From Nitrospirae bacterium UBA4572 (lineage in GTDB: Bacteria > Nitrospirota > Leptospirillia > Leptospirillales > Leptospirillaceae), in contig DGKK01000031.1 of assembly GCA_002387725.1 (NCBI GenBank), positions 42,755 to 70,740 of the forward strand: a DNA stretch of 27,986 nucleotides, read 5' to 3'. Of this stretch, positions 7,567 to 14,395 are shown in pieces (within the stretch, counting starts at the first letter, position 1; the number at the start of each line of letters is the position of its first letter). Under the pieces are notes generated by a model that was not told where the DNA came from, did no database searches, and saw nothing but the letters and a program-made list of their open reading frames with translations. The position numbers and the translations under genes were made by a program.

Positions 7567-8001
7567 GTGAACGAGAGAACCATTGTAATCGGCGGAACAT
7601 TCTTTCTTTTTCTCGTCTCCACCGCGATCGTCACCTACGAACAGATTCAGATCGGCAACCTCAAGGGCGAGCTTCGCCATACCCGCATGCTCATGAAGGC
7701 GGGGGTCCACCCCTCCCCTGAGCCGTCAAAATCCGCAGAAAAGCCTCCGGTAAGCTTTGATTCCGATACGGTCACGGCAGCCCTGGCCGTTAAGGACTTT
7801 TCCTCTCTTTTGCCTCCCATGATTTCCCAAGGCCATCACTTACGTCTTCCCGATCGTTCCCGCGTTCGATTTCTGGGATACCATTTGGTAGTCTTCGAGC
7901 TCGAAGATGAAAAGAATCAAACCCTTCCGGCCCTCTTCAATATTGAAGATCCCCAGACTCCTGCCACGTGGCAATACCTGTACGCCTTCGTTTCCCGCTA
8001 G
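7567..8001 (+). CDS. Membrane-anchored protein of unknown function
   Basis: The 144-residue protein has one N-terminal membrane segment (about residues 7-25, 'VIGGTFFLFLVSTAIVTY'), then a short coiled-coil-like stretch ('EQIQIGNLKGELRHTRMLMKAG') and a Pro/Ser linker. A C-terminal globular part of about 80 residues contains strand-like segments ('RFLGYHLVVFEL'). The topology predicts a protein held in the inner membrane with its bulk in the periplasm. I recognise no family. The GTG start at 7567 has AGGAGACAGG about 5-14 nt upstream. It stands alone between the terminator at 7429-7456 and a convergent peptidase gene. Confidence 0.65.
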   Translation: MNERTIVIGGTFFLFLVSTAIVTYEQIQIGNLKGELRHTRMLMKAGVHPSPEPSKSAEKPPVSFDSDTVTAALAVKDFSSLLPPMISQGHHLRLPDRSRVRFLGYHLVVFELEDEKNQTLPALFNIEDPQTPATWQYLYAFVSR

Positions 8002-8065
8002 CACCCTGCTTCGTCTTTCACCTGTTTCATCTGCACCCCCTCTCATAATGAAAGATCCCTGACCG

Positions 8066-8145
8066 CCAGAGTATTCGGTGTGGAGAAATTCTTTGTCTGT
8101 GATGGGCAAGGAGAAAAGAGGCCAGGAGTGTATTGAATACTCTGG
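8066..8145. repeat. Widely spaced perfect 11-bp inverted repeat
   Basis: CCAGAGTATTC (8066-8076) and its exact reverse complement GAATACTCTGG (8135-8145) flank 58 bp. The inside could also pair partly (TTCTTTG near 8090 with CAAGGAGAA near 8108). It lies in the convergent gap between the membrane protein and the M16 gene. A structured RNA or a small mobile-element relic are both possible. Confidence 0.5.
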
Positions 8146-8166
8146 GAGTTTGGGGAAGAGCCAAAG

Positions 8167-8198
8167 AAAAAAGGCTCCCTCCCGTTGGGGAGGGAGCC
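8167..8198 (-). terminator. Strong, probably bidirectional terminator
   Basis: A perfect 11-bp stem (GGCTCCCTCCC at 8173-8183 with GGGAGGGAGCC at 8188-8198) and a 4-nt loop. On the minus strand it is followed by six Ts (8172 down to 8167) and lies 9 nt after the stop of the M16 gene. On the plus strand it is followed by TTTGCATTT, so it may also end the transcript from the left. Confidence 0.85.
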
Positions 8199-8206
8199 TT
8201 TGCATT

Positions 8207-9667
8207 TCAGGAGGCCGGGGGAGGGGGTGTTCCGGTGACCCCGGCTTTCTTAAGCGATTTGGCCGGCCCCACCACAACGGTGACAAAGGAATGTCCATTA
8301 ATGAGGTGTTGTCCGGCGGCCAGGACTGACGCAGGCGTGACTTTCGAGACGTGTTCGGGATAATCGGTAAAATAGGTATAGTCAAGGCCATCCGACCAGA
8401 TCACAAGAAGAAGCTGGGCAATCTTTGGGGTGGTATTCATCAGAAAGGGAAAGCCGCCAACAAGCTGACGCTTGATGGCACGGACGGCCGAAGGGTCGGG
8501 GGTGGTCCTGACGGAATCGGCGAGTGTCGAGTTCATGGCGCCCATAACCTTCCCGGTGTTTTTGGCATAGGTCTGAAAGTAGACGATAAAGGGTCCTCGG
8601 TGGCGAGAGGCATCGAGCGCCGAATGAATATAGTAGACAAGGCCCATTTTTTGTCGGACGACGCGGTTAAGGGTTGAGGTCTGGGAGGCACCAAGAAGCA
8701 TATTGAAGACCAGGGAGTCGTAGAAGGACGGATCTTTTCTGGCAATCCCCTGGGTCCCGTAGAAGACGGTGGACTGACGAAGCTCCGGCTTGTCCACAAG
8801 GTAGGTCCCGGAGGTTGACATGGCGGAAAAGGAGCGCCGGACAGGAAGAGGGGGCGCCGAGGCCGGAGCCTGCCAGGTCGAGAAGTATTTCTTGGCCAGG
8901 GCAAGGGCTGAGTCGGGCGTGACATCTCCGGCCACAATGAGAACGGCTCGGTCGGGCCGATAGTATTGGGCCACGAAGTTTAACAGGTCCTGTCGGGTGA
9001 TTTTTTCGACGGAAGAGGGAGTGCCGGAAGAGGGAGTCGCATACGGCGTTCCCTTTTCCACGAGTCGATAGAGGAGGTTCGTCGCGATCGGACTGGGGTG
9101 GTTGTCCTCTTCGGTCAGGGAGGCGAGGGTGGATTCCTTTTTCTTTTCGAATTCAGCCGGGGGAAATGTCGGGGAGGAGACCATTTCCGAGGCCAGCTCG
9201 AGGAGTGTGGGTGCTTCGGAGCTCAGGCTGTCTCCCGCAAGAACGGTCATGTCGCGGCTGGCAGAGGCAGAAAGGCTTCCCCCTGTGGCGTCGAGGGTGT
9301 GAAAGAGAGAGAGGGTGTCATGGCCCGCCGTTCCTCGAGTCAAGAGGTCCGCCGCGAGGGCCGCCGTACCGGCTTTCCCGGACGGATCAAAGGAGGATCC
9401 GGCACGGATCCCGAGTCGAAAGGAGACAAGCGGAAGATCCGGGCGGGGAAGGACGAGGACTTCGAGTCCGTTCGGGAGGAAACTCCGGGTCAGAGTGGCC
9501 TTCATGGGAGGAACCGGGTAGTTTGTAACAGTCGGTTGCTGGGACATGACGGATCGGGAGATGCCCGTCGGGGTTGAGGGAGAATGTGCGCAGGAGGAGA
9601 GAAGAAGAGTGGCCGAAAGAATGGCTGTGCTTCCGGCGAAGGGAGGAATGCGGCGAAGGGAATGCAT
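8207..9667 (-). CDS. M16-family peptidase-like lipoprotein lacking the zinc motif
   Basis: The 486-residue protein has two M16 (pitrilysin/processing-peptidase) domains: 'FLPNGLEVLVLPRPDLPLVS' opens the first and 'LVDKPELRQSTVFYGTQGI' opens the second. Where active members carry HxxEH, this one reads 'KAGTAALAADLL', so it cannot bind zinc in the usual way. It is therefore probably the non-catalytic, substrate-holding subunit of a heterodimer with the active M16 protein encoded just upstream. I chose the start at 9667 because AGGAG (9675-9679) sits 7 nt upstream and the protein then begins with a lipoprotein signal peptide whose lipobox is L-S-S-Cys26. The in-frame start at 9712 has no good site. 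Probable location: periplasmic side of a membrane. Confidence 0.9.
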   Translation of the reverse strand: MHSLRRIPPFAGSTAILSATLLLSSCAHSPSTPTGISRSVMSQQPTVTNYPVPPMKATLTRSFLPNGLEVLVLPRPDLPLVSFRLGIRAGSSFDPSGKAGTAALAADLLTRGTAGHDTLSLFHTLDATGGSLSASASRDMTVLAGDSLSSEAPTLLELASEMVSSPTFPPAEFEKKKESTLASLTEEDNHPSPIATNLLYRLVEKGTPYATPSSGTPSSVEKITRQDLLNFVAQYYRPDRAVLIVAGDVTPDSALALAKKYFSTWQAPASAPPLPVRRSFSAMSTSGTYLVDKPELRQSTVFYGTQGIARKDPSFYDSLVFNMLLGASQTSTLNRVVRQKMGLVYYIHSALDASRHRGPFIVYFQTYAKNTGKVMGAMNSTLADSVRTTPDPSAVRAIKRQLVGGFPFLMNTTPKIAQLLLVIWSDGLDYTYFTDYPEHVSKVTPASVLAAGQHLINGHSFVTVVVGPAKSLKKAGVTGTPPPPAS

Positions 9668-9730
9668 GACGGTTCTCCTGAAAGAAGAGGACTCCGTGGT
9701 CGTTGTCGGCATGTGTAGAGAGCCGGAGAT

Positions 9731-11155
9731 TTAGCGAACAATCCTTCCCGGCCGGGAAAAGCTGGGCGGGGCCTGGCCGCCGGTGGGGAAGAGATATCCT
9801 ACCGTCTCGTTGCCTGGAACGAGATAGCGCCTGGCCACTCGCCGGATATCGGCGGCTGTGACAGCGTTGATGTTTTTCACATAGTTTGTCAGGTAGGAAA
9901 GGGGGATCTTGTCGGCGCTCATCATGCCGAGCATCATTCCCATTCCGAACGCCGACTCCTGATTCATGACAAACTGGGTCAGAATCTGTTTTTTGGAAAG
10001 AGCAAGAAGCTCTGGATCGACTGGTTTAGTCCTGATTTTCCGAATGACGACGTCAAGCCGGGTCCGAAGGATCTTGGGGGTGGTCTTTGGCAAACCCTGG
10101 GCATAGAAATAGAAAAGTCCGGGATCGTGGGTCATGGGGTCGTAGGCTCCCTCGGCATCCACAGCCACAGGGTTCTTGTAGATCATGTCCTGGTAAAGAA
10201 GTGAGCTGCGGCTTCCCGAGAGAACCTGGGCCAGCACGACGAGGGCCATGGCATCACGACTTTTGAAGTTGGGGGCATGGAAGGCCATCATGGTGATCGG
10301 AAGCATCGCAGGCTTTCGGACAACAGTCATGCGCAAGTGATGTTGGGGAGGTTCTGCCGGGATCCGCTGACGGACAAGATGCCCCCGGGGAATCGAGCCA
10401 AAGGCCTCCTCGACCTCCTTTAGCACGATCGCGTCATGGAGAGGGCCGACGACCACGACGGTGGCATTGTTCGGCATATAGTGGGCCCGGTAATAGTGCA
10501 TGATGTCGTTGCGGGTCGTATGCTGAATGTCTTTTTCCCAGCCGATGACAGGATTGTGGTAAGGGTGGACCTGAAAGGCCGTGGCATAGACCTGCTCGAC
10601 AAGCTTTTGCGTGGGGTCATCGTAGTCGTTCCTGCGTTCCTCCAGGACGATTCTTCGCTCCCGCTCGACTTGGTCGGGCTTTAACAAAAGGTGGGTCATT
10701 CGGTCTGCTTCGATGGAAATGGGAAGGGAGAGCTTGTCCGGGGCCACATTTTCAAAATAAGCGGTAAAGTCATAGTCGGTAAAGGCGTTGTTTTGCCCCC
10801 CGATCTCGCTGATGAGCTTGTCGAGAGCCCCGTGAGGGAACTTTTTTGTCCCCGTGAACATCATGTGTTCGTTGAAATGGGAGATTCCTGTCCGCCCTTT
10901 GACTTCGTTTCTCGACCCGACCCGATACCAGACCTGAAAGGTGAGTGTGGGGCTGTAAGGGTCGTCCACCGTCAGAAGGGTCAGCCCATTCCTGAGATGG
11001 TGAATGCGGGGAACAAAGCGAAAGGAGGGAGGAGATGATCCCGCGGAGGGTGAGGGCTCGGACGCACCGGAAAGATCCGGTCCCAAAAGGAGGGAGGAAA
11101 GTATCATGGGGAGGAAAAGCACGATGAAGGATCTGATCCGGATCATGGTGGACAT
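9731..11155 (-). CDS. M16-family zinc peptidase (secreted, catalytic subunit)
   Basis: This is a 474-residue M16B-type metallopeptidase. The inverted zinc motif HxxEH is present as His93-Phe-Asn-Glu96-His97, with the distal Glu ligand at about 173 in 'ERRIVLEERR'. The second-half M16 features ('VLAQVLSGSRSSLLYQDM') are also present. A Sec signal peptide ('IRSFIVLFLPMILSSLLLGPDLSGAS') is seen if translation starts at ATG 11155, which has GGGAG about 8 nt upstream. An open frame continues to 11329, but the extra 58 residues precede the signal peptide and have no support. The gene for the zinc-less partner follows after 63 nt, so the two probably form a periplasmic heterodimeric protease, like other M16B pairs. 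Its substrate is unknown. Confidence 0.92.
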   Translation of the reverse strand: MSTMIRIRSFIVLFLPMILSSLLLGPDLSGASEPSPSAGSSPPSFRFVPRIHHLRNGLTLLTVDDPYSPTLTFQVWYRVGSRNEVKGRTGISHFNEHMMFTGTKKFPHGALDKLISEIGGQNNAFTDYDFTAYFENVAPDKLSLPISIEADRMTHLLLKPDQVERERRIVLEERRNDYDDPTQKLVEQVYATAFQVHPYHNPVIGWEKDIQHTTRNDIMHYYRAHYMPNNATVVVVGPLHDAIVLKEVEEAFGSIPRGHLVRQRIPAEPPQHHLRMTVVRKPAMLPITMMAFHAPNFKSRDAMALVVLAQVLSGSRSSLLYQDMIYKNPVAVDAEGAYDPMTHDPGLFYFYAQGLPKTTPKILRTRLDVVIRKIRTKPVDPELLALSKKQILTQFVMNQESAFGMGMMLGMMSADKIPLSYLTNYVKNINAVTAADIRRVARRYLVPGNETVGYLFPTGGQAPPSFSRPGRIVR

Positions 11156-11243
11156 GAAGGGGCTCCCTTTTCGGATGGATGGGACCGGGGCTTTGAAGGC
11201 AGGCTCCAGAGGCCTCGAAATATGAGCCGGAAAAATGGCCCAA

Positions 11244-11675
11244 TCAAAGGACGGGAACGTGACGCTTTTCTTCGAGATCCAGAAGTCGGGCCCAAGTCTT
11301 GATGTCGGTGCGTGAAGGGTCGATGGCATTTCTTACGGAATCGAACCACGCCTGTTTTTCAGGTGTGTCCGGCGCCGCGGATTCGTAACGGGTATTGAAT
11401 GCCGTCACGGCTTCGGGAGAAAGGGCTTTGGGAAAGCGCTTCCAGAGCTCGGCATAGACGGTTTCATCGGTTGTGTGAGTGGCAACGATTCGAGCAAAGT
11501 CTTCGGCCGAGATGCCGAGATGGGTGAGAAGGAGTTGGTCCATCGGGCAGTTGTAGTTGTACTCACCAAGTGTCCCAGCATTGAATGCGCGGGCCTTGTC
11601 GATGAGGCGACGAAGGTGATCAATCCCATGAAGGCGATCAACGGGGCTGCGAGGAAACTGCTTGGTCAGATCCAT
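11244..11675 (-). CDS. DUF5069 family protein
   Basis: The 143-residue cytoplasmic protein opens with 'MDLTKQFPRSPVDRLHGI' and continues 'LRRLIDKARAFNAGTLGEYNYNCPMD', the hallmark of DUF5069 proteins (small proteins of unknown function in diverse bacteria). The ATG at 11675 has a strong AAAGGAGAGG just upstream, while in-frame codons to 11804 lack a good site and family similarity. The M16 gene follows on the same strand after 88 nt, but there is no functional link I can name. No signal peptide or membrane span is visible. Confidence 0.82.
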   Translation of the reverse strand: MDLTKQFPRSPVDRLHGIDHLRRLIDKARAFNAGTLGEYNYNCPMDQLLLTHLGISAEDFARIVATHTTDETVYAELWKRFPKALSPEAVTAFNTRYESAAPDTPEKQAWFDSVRNAIDPSRTDIKTWARLLDLEEKRHVPVL

Positions 11676-11828
11676 GAACCTCTCCTTTCCAAAACAACGT
11701 GGTCTGTCTGTCGATTGCTTCCAAAGCCATGCACCTAAACGCCAGGACTTCAGAGAGTGTGACGAAGAAAGCTGGAGGAATGCCACTGTCTCCCCGTGAC
11801 CCATGGAAAATGGACCGAGGCCAACTCC

Positions 11829-11857
11829 TTGAGTTCAGGGCGGAAGGACGTTATATA
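11829..11857 (+). promoter_or_regulatory. Candidate promoter in the 11676-12156 gap
   Basis: TTGAGT (11829-11834), 17 bp, TATATA (11852-11857). Predicted start near 11864. Confidence 0.35.
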
Positions 11858-11946
11858 ACTCAGGATAGCATGCCCAAGGGCGGATATTAAAGTCGGGAGA
11901 GAAATCTCTGGAGGAAATCCCTGTAAAAAGGAGGAAATTCTAGTGG

Positions 11947-12057
11947 ATGGGAGAAAAATCCTGTCCGGGCAACGGAATGAGCCGGAGCGATTTCGCACCG
12001 GCTTACCATCGCAAGGAACCCCCGTTGCCCTTTCAGGAAATTCGGACTATTCTTTAA
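11947..12057 (+). CDS. Possible 36-residue protein of unknown function
   Basis: ATG 11947 to TAA 12055-12057 encodes 36 residues beginning 'MGEKSCPGNGMSRSDFAPAY'. AAGGAGG lies at 11928-11934, 12 nt upstream, which is a little far. A GTG at 11943 is better spaced (8 nt) but opens a different, longer frame that runs into the next gene and looks unlike a protein. A perfect hairpin starts 2 nt after the stop. I recognise no family; existence of a protein is uncertain. Confidence 0.25.
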   Translation: MGEKSCPGNGMSRSDFAPAYHRKEPPLPFQEIRTIL

Positions 12058-12059
12058 CG

Positions 12060-12083
12060 AGATCGGAGAAAATGGTCCGATCT
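12060..12083 (+). terminator. Perfect 8-bp hairpin, possible terminator
   Basis: AGATCGGA (12060-12067) and TCCGATCT (12076-12083) with an 8-nt loop, then TTCGTTG. The T-run is weak, so it may instead be a leader structure for the downstream membrane protein. Confidence 0.4.
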
Positions 12084-12156
12084 TTCGTTGTCGGCCCTTT
12101 GTGGCACCGCTCCGCGACCCATGGCTCGGCTGGAGTCAATGTGAAGGAGGAATGCC

Positions 12157-12489
12157 TTGGCTCTTTTAATTCTTGTATTGCTTTCGACGATCGTTATCGC
12201 CTTGGGAGGGGTATCGATCTCCCTGGGGCTTGGCATTCGGCATCCCGTTCGTGGCGCAGTGGCCCTCACCATAGGTGGACTTGTCGTCCTTGCCGGTATG
12301 ACACTTCTCTATAAGTCGCTCCAACACAAGAAACTCGCCGCGCGAGCCGACAGCGTCATCGTTAATGCCGAGCATTTCTTGCGTTACCGGAACGAACACC
12401 TAGTCGGTCATTCCTCTTCCAATATTCGGATAAAGGGTGCCGGGCGCCCAGTTGAGCCAAGCAAAAAGTCTTCCGTCGGCGTTCATTAA
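12157..12489 (+). CDS. Small membrane protein of unknown function
   Basis: The TTG start at 12157 is preceded by a strong AAGGAGG (12144-12150) 6 nt upstream; the nearby ATG at 12152 opens a frame that stops after five codons. The 110 residues hold two hydrophobic segments (about residues 2-26, 'LLILVLLSTIVIALGGVSI', and 34-52, 'AVALTIGGLVVLAGMTLLY'), then a basic, probably cytoplasmic tail of about 55 residues. I recognise no family. The last 90 nt overlap the 3' end of the convergent transglycosylase gene, so the tail or the transglycosylase end may be a recent extension. Confidence 0.55.
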   Translation: MALLILVLLSTIVIALGGVSISLGLGIRHPVRGAVALTIGGLVVLAGMTLLYKSLQHKKLAARADSVIVNAEHFLRYRNEHLVGHSSSNIRIKGAGRPVEPSKKSSVGVH

Positions 12490-13023
12490 CGGAGACGTAT
12501 GTTGCTTCTTTGCCAGGGCTACCATGGTTTCGAACTCCCTATGGGCCATGATCTTGTAGTGTCGAGACCAGCTTTCGACCCTGAGGACATAGTGTTCCAC
12601 ATTATGTGATCCTCGACTGTTGACGTATCCTCCGTGTCTCCAGCGGGGCCTTCCGGCATTGTAAGCCGCAATGGCATCCGCCCCATAAGGGTGTTTTCGG
12701 AGAAGGAGTGCGAGGTACCGGGTTCCGTAGGTGATGTTGACGCGAGGATTGAAAAGCCTCCTGACAGGGCCATGGAACCCTACCCACCGAGCCGTTCTTG
12801 TCGTTATCTGCATGAGCCCGATCGACGTGTCGTGGATTCCGCGTTCATATCTCCGTTTTCCGGGATTGAATCGGGATTCCTGGGCAATGATCCCTGCAAC
12901 AAGGACAGGGTTGATGTGGTTCTGGCAGGAGATTTGTGTGATGGTATGGGCGTAAGGAACAGTCGGCGAGAGAAGGTGAGCGCCCAGACACCAAGCAACA
13001 GAGTGGTGAATCATCCAGTTCAA
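12400..13023 (-). CDS. Secreted lytic transglycosylase (SLT domain)
   Basis: Lytic transglycosylases cleave the MurNAc-GlcNAc bond of peptidoglycan. The 207 residues include the SLT fold signatures in order: 'AGIIAQESRFNP' with catalytic Glu49, 'DTSIGLMQITTRTARWVG', 'NITYGTRYLALLLRK' and 'AIAAYNAGRP'. The N-terminus is hydrophobic and ends 'PYAHT', consistent with a signal peptide. The start is TTG 13023, because AGGAGG (13031-13036) lies 7 nt upstream; the next ATG (13014) would be 16 nt away. The gene stands alone on the minus strand. Its 3' end overlaps the convergent small membrane protein gene by 90 nt. Confidence 0.88.
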   Translation of the reverse strand: MNWMIHHSVAWCLGAHLLSPTVPYAHTITQISCQNHINPVLVAGIIAQESRFNPGKRRYERGIHDTSIGLMQITTRTARWVGFHGPVRRLFNPRVNITYGTRYLALLLRKHPYGADAIAAYNAGRPRWRHGGYVNSRGSHNVEHYVLRVESWSRHYKIMAHREFETMVALAKKQHTSPLMNADGRLFAWLNWAPGTLYPNIGRGMTD

Positions 13024-13195
13024 TGCACAACCTCCTGAAGGGGTTGCTGTTCCGCTCCCAGACGTCCTTTCTTTTCAAGCCGTTTTACAGGTCCTCCCGG
13101 AAAACATCTGAACCGGGAAGCCAGTGAAGCCTGTCCTTAAATCGTGCCAGCCTCCGAAAGACCCGAATGGCTGTTCTTTCTGAAGGAGGATCGAA

Positions 13196-13417
13196 ATGAC
13201 AGGCCGAAAAAAGAGCTTGAGGAAAGAACTCTCCATCGCGCCGGGATCCGACACGGATCCGGCAACTTCAACGGGGTGCATGGTCCCGATGAAGCAGGTG
13301 AAAAAGGAAACAGGTGAAACAGGATCGACGGGGAGAGCGACCTACAGAAGCCATTATAACCCCATGTTCAAGATGGGGTCAATAAAATTGTTTATTGACA
13401 CTAATATATTGATATAA
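13196..13417 (+). CDS. Possible small protein ending in a PIN-domain-like start
   Basis: ATG 13196 has a strong GGAGG Shine-Dalgarno 6 nt upstream. The frame encodes 73 residues: a basic, low-complexity first part with a 'GETGSTG' stretch, then 'MFKMGSIKLFIDTNILI' at the very end before TAA. 'KLFIDTNILI' is how many PIN-domain (VapC-type) toxins begin, including the first acidic catalytic residue, yet the frame stops right there. The last 60 nt are AT-rich, unlike the surrounding GC-rich sequence. It may be a relic of a toxin gene, a fortuitous match, or a real small gene. I do not assign a function. Confidence 0.3.
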   Translation: MTGRKKSLRKELSIAPGSDTDPATSTGCMVPMKQVKKETGETGSTGRATYRSHYNPMFKMGSIKLFIDTNILI

Positions 13418-13438
13418 AAAGAGATTATTTCCGCATTC

Positions 13439-13454
13439 TGTGACTGTCGTCACA
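13439..13454. promoter_or_regulatory. CRP/FNR-family palindrome TGTGA-N6-TCACA
   Basis: The 16 bp read TGTGA CTGTCG TCACA, the exact half-sites recognised by CRP-type regulators. It lies 43 bp upstream of the pseudouridine synthase start, just downstream of an AT-rich stretch (13381-13420) with several promoter-like hexamers such as TTGTTT and TTGACA. Confidence 0.55.
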
Positions 13455-13496
13455 AATTCCGGAAGGCTTCTTTAAAAAATCATTTATGGTGATGAT

Positions 13497-14282
13497 TTGA
13501 TTTCTCATACGCCAGACAGGTGGCTGTCGAAAGCCGGATTGGCTTCCCGGGGAGAGGTTCTGGAATGGGTGGCGCAAGGACGTCTGACGCTCGGAGGCGA
13601 ATCTCTCCGCCCGGAGAGTCCGGTTTCTTCGCCCTCTCCCAGATGCCCCGGAGAGGGGCGCCGGCTCCCTCCCTTCTTTCTCGATGGGGTCCTGCTGGTC
13701 CCTCCCCCGCCCCTTCTCCTTTGCCTTAATAAGCCTCGGGGGGTTCTGGTAACTCTCTCCGACCCGGAGGGCCGCCCTGTTGTCGGGGATTTCCTTCGGA
13801 GAACACCCTGGAGCGACGGCTCCTTTGGAAGGATCCGACCGCTGGGCCGTCTCGATGCCGCTTCTGCCGGCCTTCTCCTTCTGACAAACTACCAAGAGCC
13901 ATGGAGCCATTTTCTCTCTCCCGAAGGGGGAGTCAGGCGGCGATATCGTGTGAAGATTCGTCCGGGTCTCAGGGCGGAGGATCGGAAGCTTTTTTTGTCG
14001 GGTAAGGCCGGAGAGGGGGCGGGATATCGGAGGGTTGAGGTAGAGATTGAACGGGAAGGCCCCAAATCTTCCTGGCTTCTCATCTCCCTCGTCGAAGGAA
14101 GAAACAGGGAGATTCGAAATGTCCTGACCTATCACGGCTATGAAGTTCTCCATCTGATACGTCTGGCCTTCGGTCCCTTCCTTTTGGGAGATCTAAAGCC
14201 GGGAGAGGTCTCCTCCGTCACGGAAGAGGCCAAAAAGGCCGGGGTTGTCTGGGAGCGCTGGGAATCCTCTCCTTACCCTTGA
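13497..14282 (+). CDS. RsuA/RluB-family pseudouridine synthase
   Basis: The enzyme isomerises a specific uridine in ribosomal RNA to pseudouridine. An N-terminal S4 RNA-binding domain is seen ('PDRWLSKAGLASRGEVLEWVAQGRLTLGG', residues 6-34). The catalytic domain follows with 'LNKPRGVLVTLSDPEGRPVV', the 'GRLDAASAGLLLLTN' motif holding the catalytic Asp120, the 'RRRYRVKI' strand and the 'LVEGRNREIRNVLTYHGYEVLHLIRLAFGPF' end. A Pro-rich insert sits between S4 and catalytic domains. RsuA (16S) and RluB/RluE/RluF (23S) cannot be told apart here, so no symbol is given. The start is TTG 13497; the ATGs just upstream (13484, 13490, 13493) run into a stop or are in other frames. Only a weak GGTGAT precedes it. 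Confidence 0.88.
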   Translation: MISHTPDRWLSKAGLASRGEVLEWVAQGRLTLGGESLRPESPVSSPSPRCPGEGRRLPPFFLDGVLLVPPPPLLLCLNKPRGVLVTLSDPEGRPVVGDFLRRTPWSDGSFGRIRPLGRLDAASAGLLLLTNYQEPWSHFLSPEGGVRRRYRVKIRPGLRAEDRKLFLSGKAGEGAGYRRVEVEIEREGPKSSWLLISLVEGRNREIRNVLTYHGYEVLHLIRLAFGPFLLGDLKPGEVSSVTEEAKKAGVVWERWESSPYP

Positions 14283-14306
14283 CAGGCGAAAAATCCGGGA
14301 TATATT
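14279..14306 (+). promoter_or_regulatory. Predicted promoter of hsp20
   Basis: A perfect -35 TTGACA (14279-14284), 16 bp, and TATATT (14301-14306). It overlaps the stop of the pseudouridine synthase. Predicted start near 14313, leaving a leader of about 83 nt with a small CGGG-TTTTCG-CCCG hairpin. Confidence 0.65.
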
Positions 14307-14395
14307 TTGGGTGAAAGGAAACACCAACGATGATGAAACATTTCAGGCATTCACATTCGTCGGGTTTTCGCCCGGCCTCAGAAAAGGAGAAAAAA

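Larger units (their letters stand above)
11676..12156. other. 480-nt stretch without a confirmed gene
   Basis: Between the DUF5069 gene and the small membrane protein I see no known RNA gene. What it holds: a candidate plus-strand promoter (11829-11857), an AAGGAGG site (11928-11934), a possible 36-codon ORF (11947-12057) and a perfect hairpin (12060-12083). A second candidate promoter is TTGCCC (12025-12030), 17 bp, TATTCT (12048-12053). Confidence 0.5.

Noticed and set aside
11156..11329. 58-residue extension of the M16 zinc peptidase
   Set aside because: It would precede a normal signal peptide and overlaps the DUF5069 gene end.
11943..12314. 123-codon frame from a GTG with good Shine-Dalgarno spacing
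   Set aside because: It runs far into the small membrane protein gene in another frame and has a Trp/His/Arg/Cys-rich, non-protein-like end.
13300..13325. Short tandem repeat GAAACAGG twice
   Set aside because: Only two copies within a doubtful frame; too little to call a repeat array.
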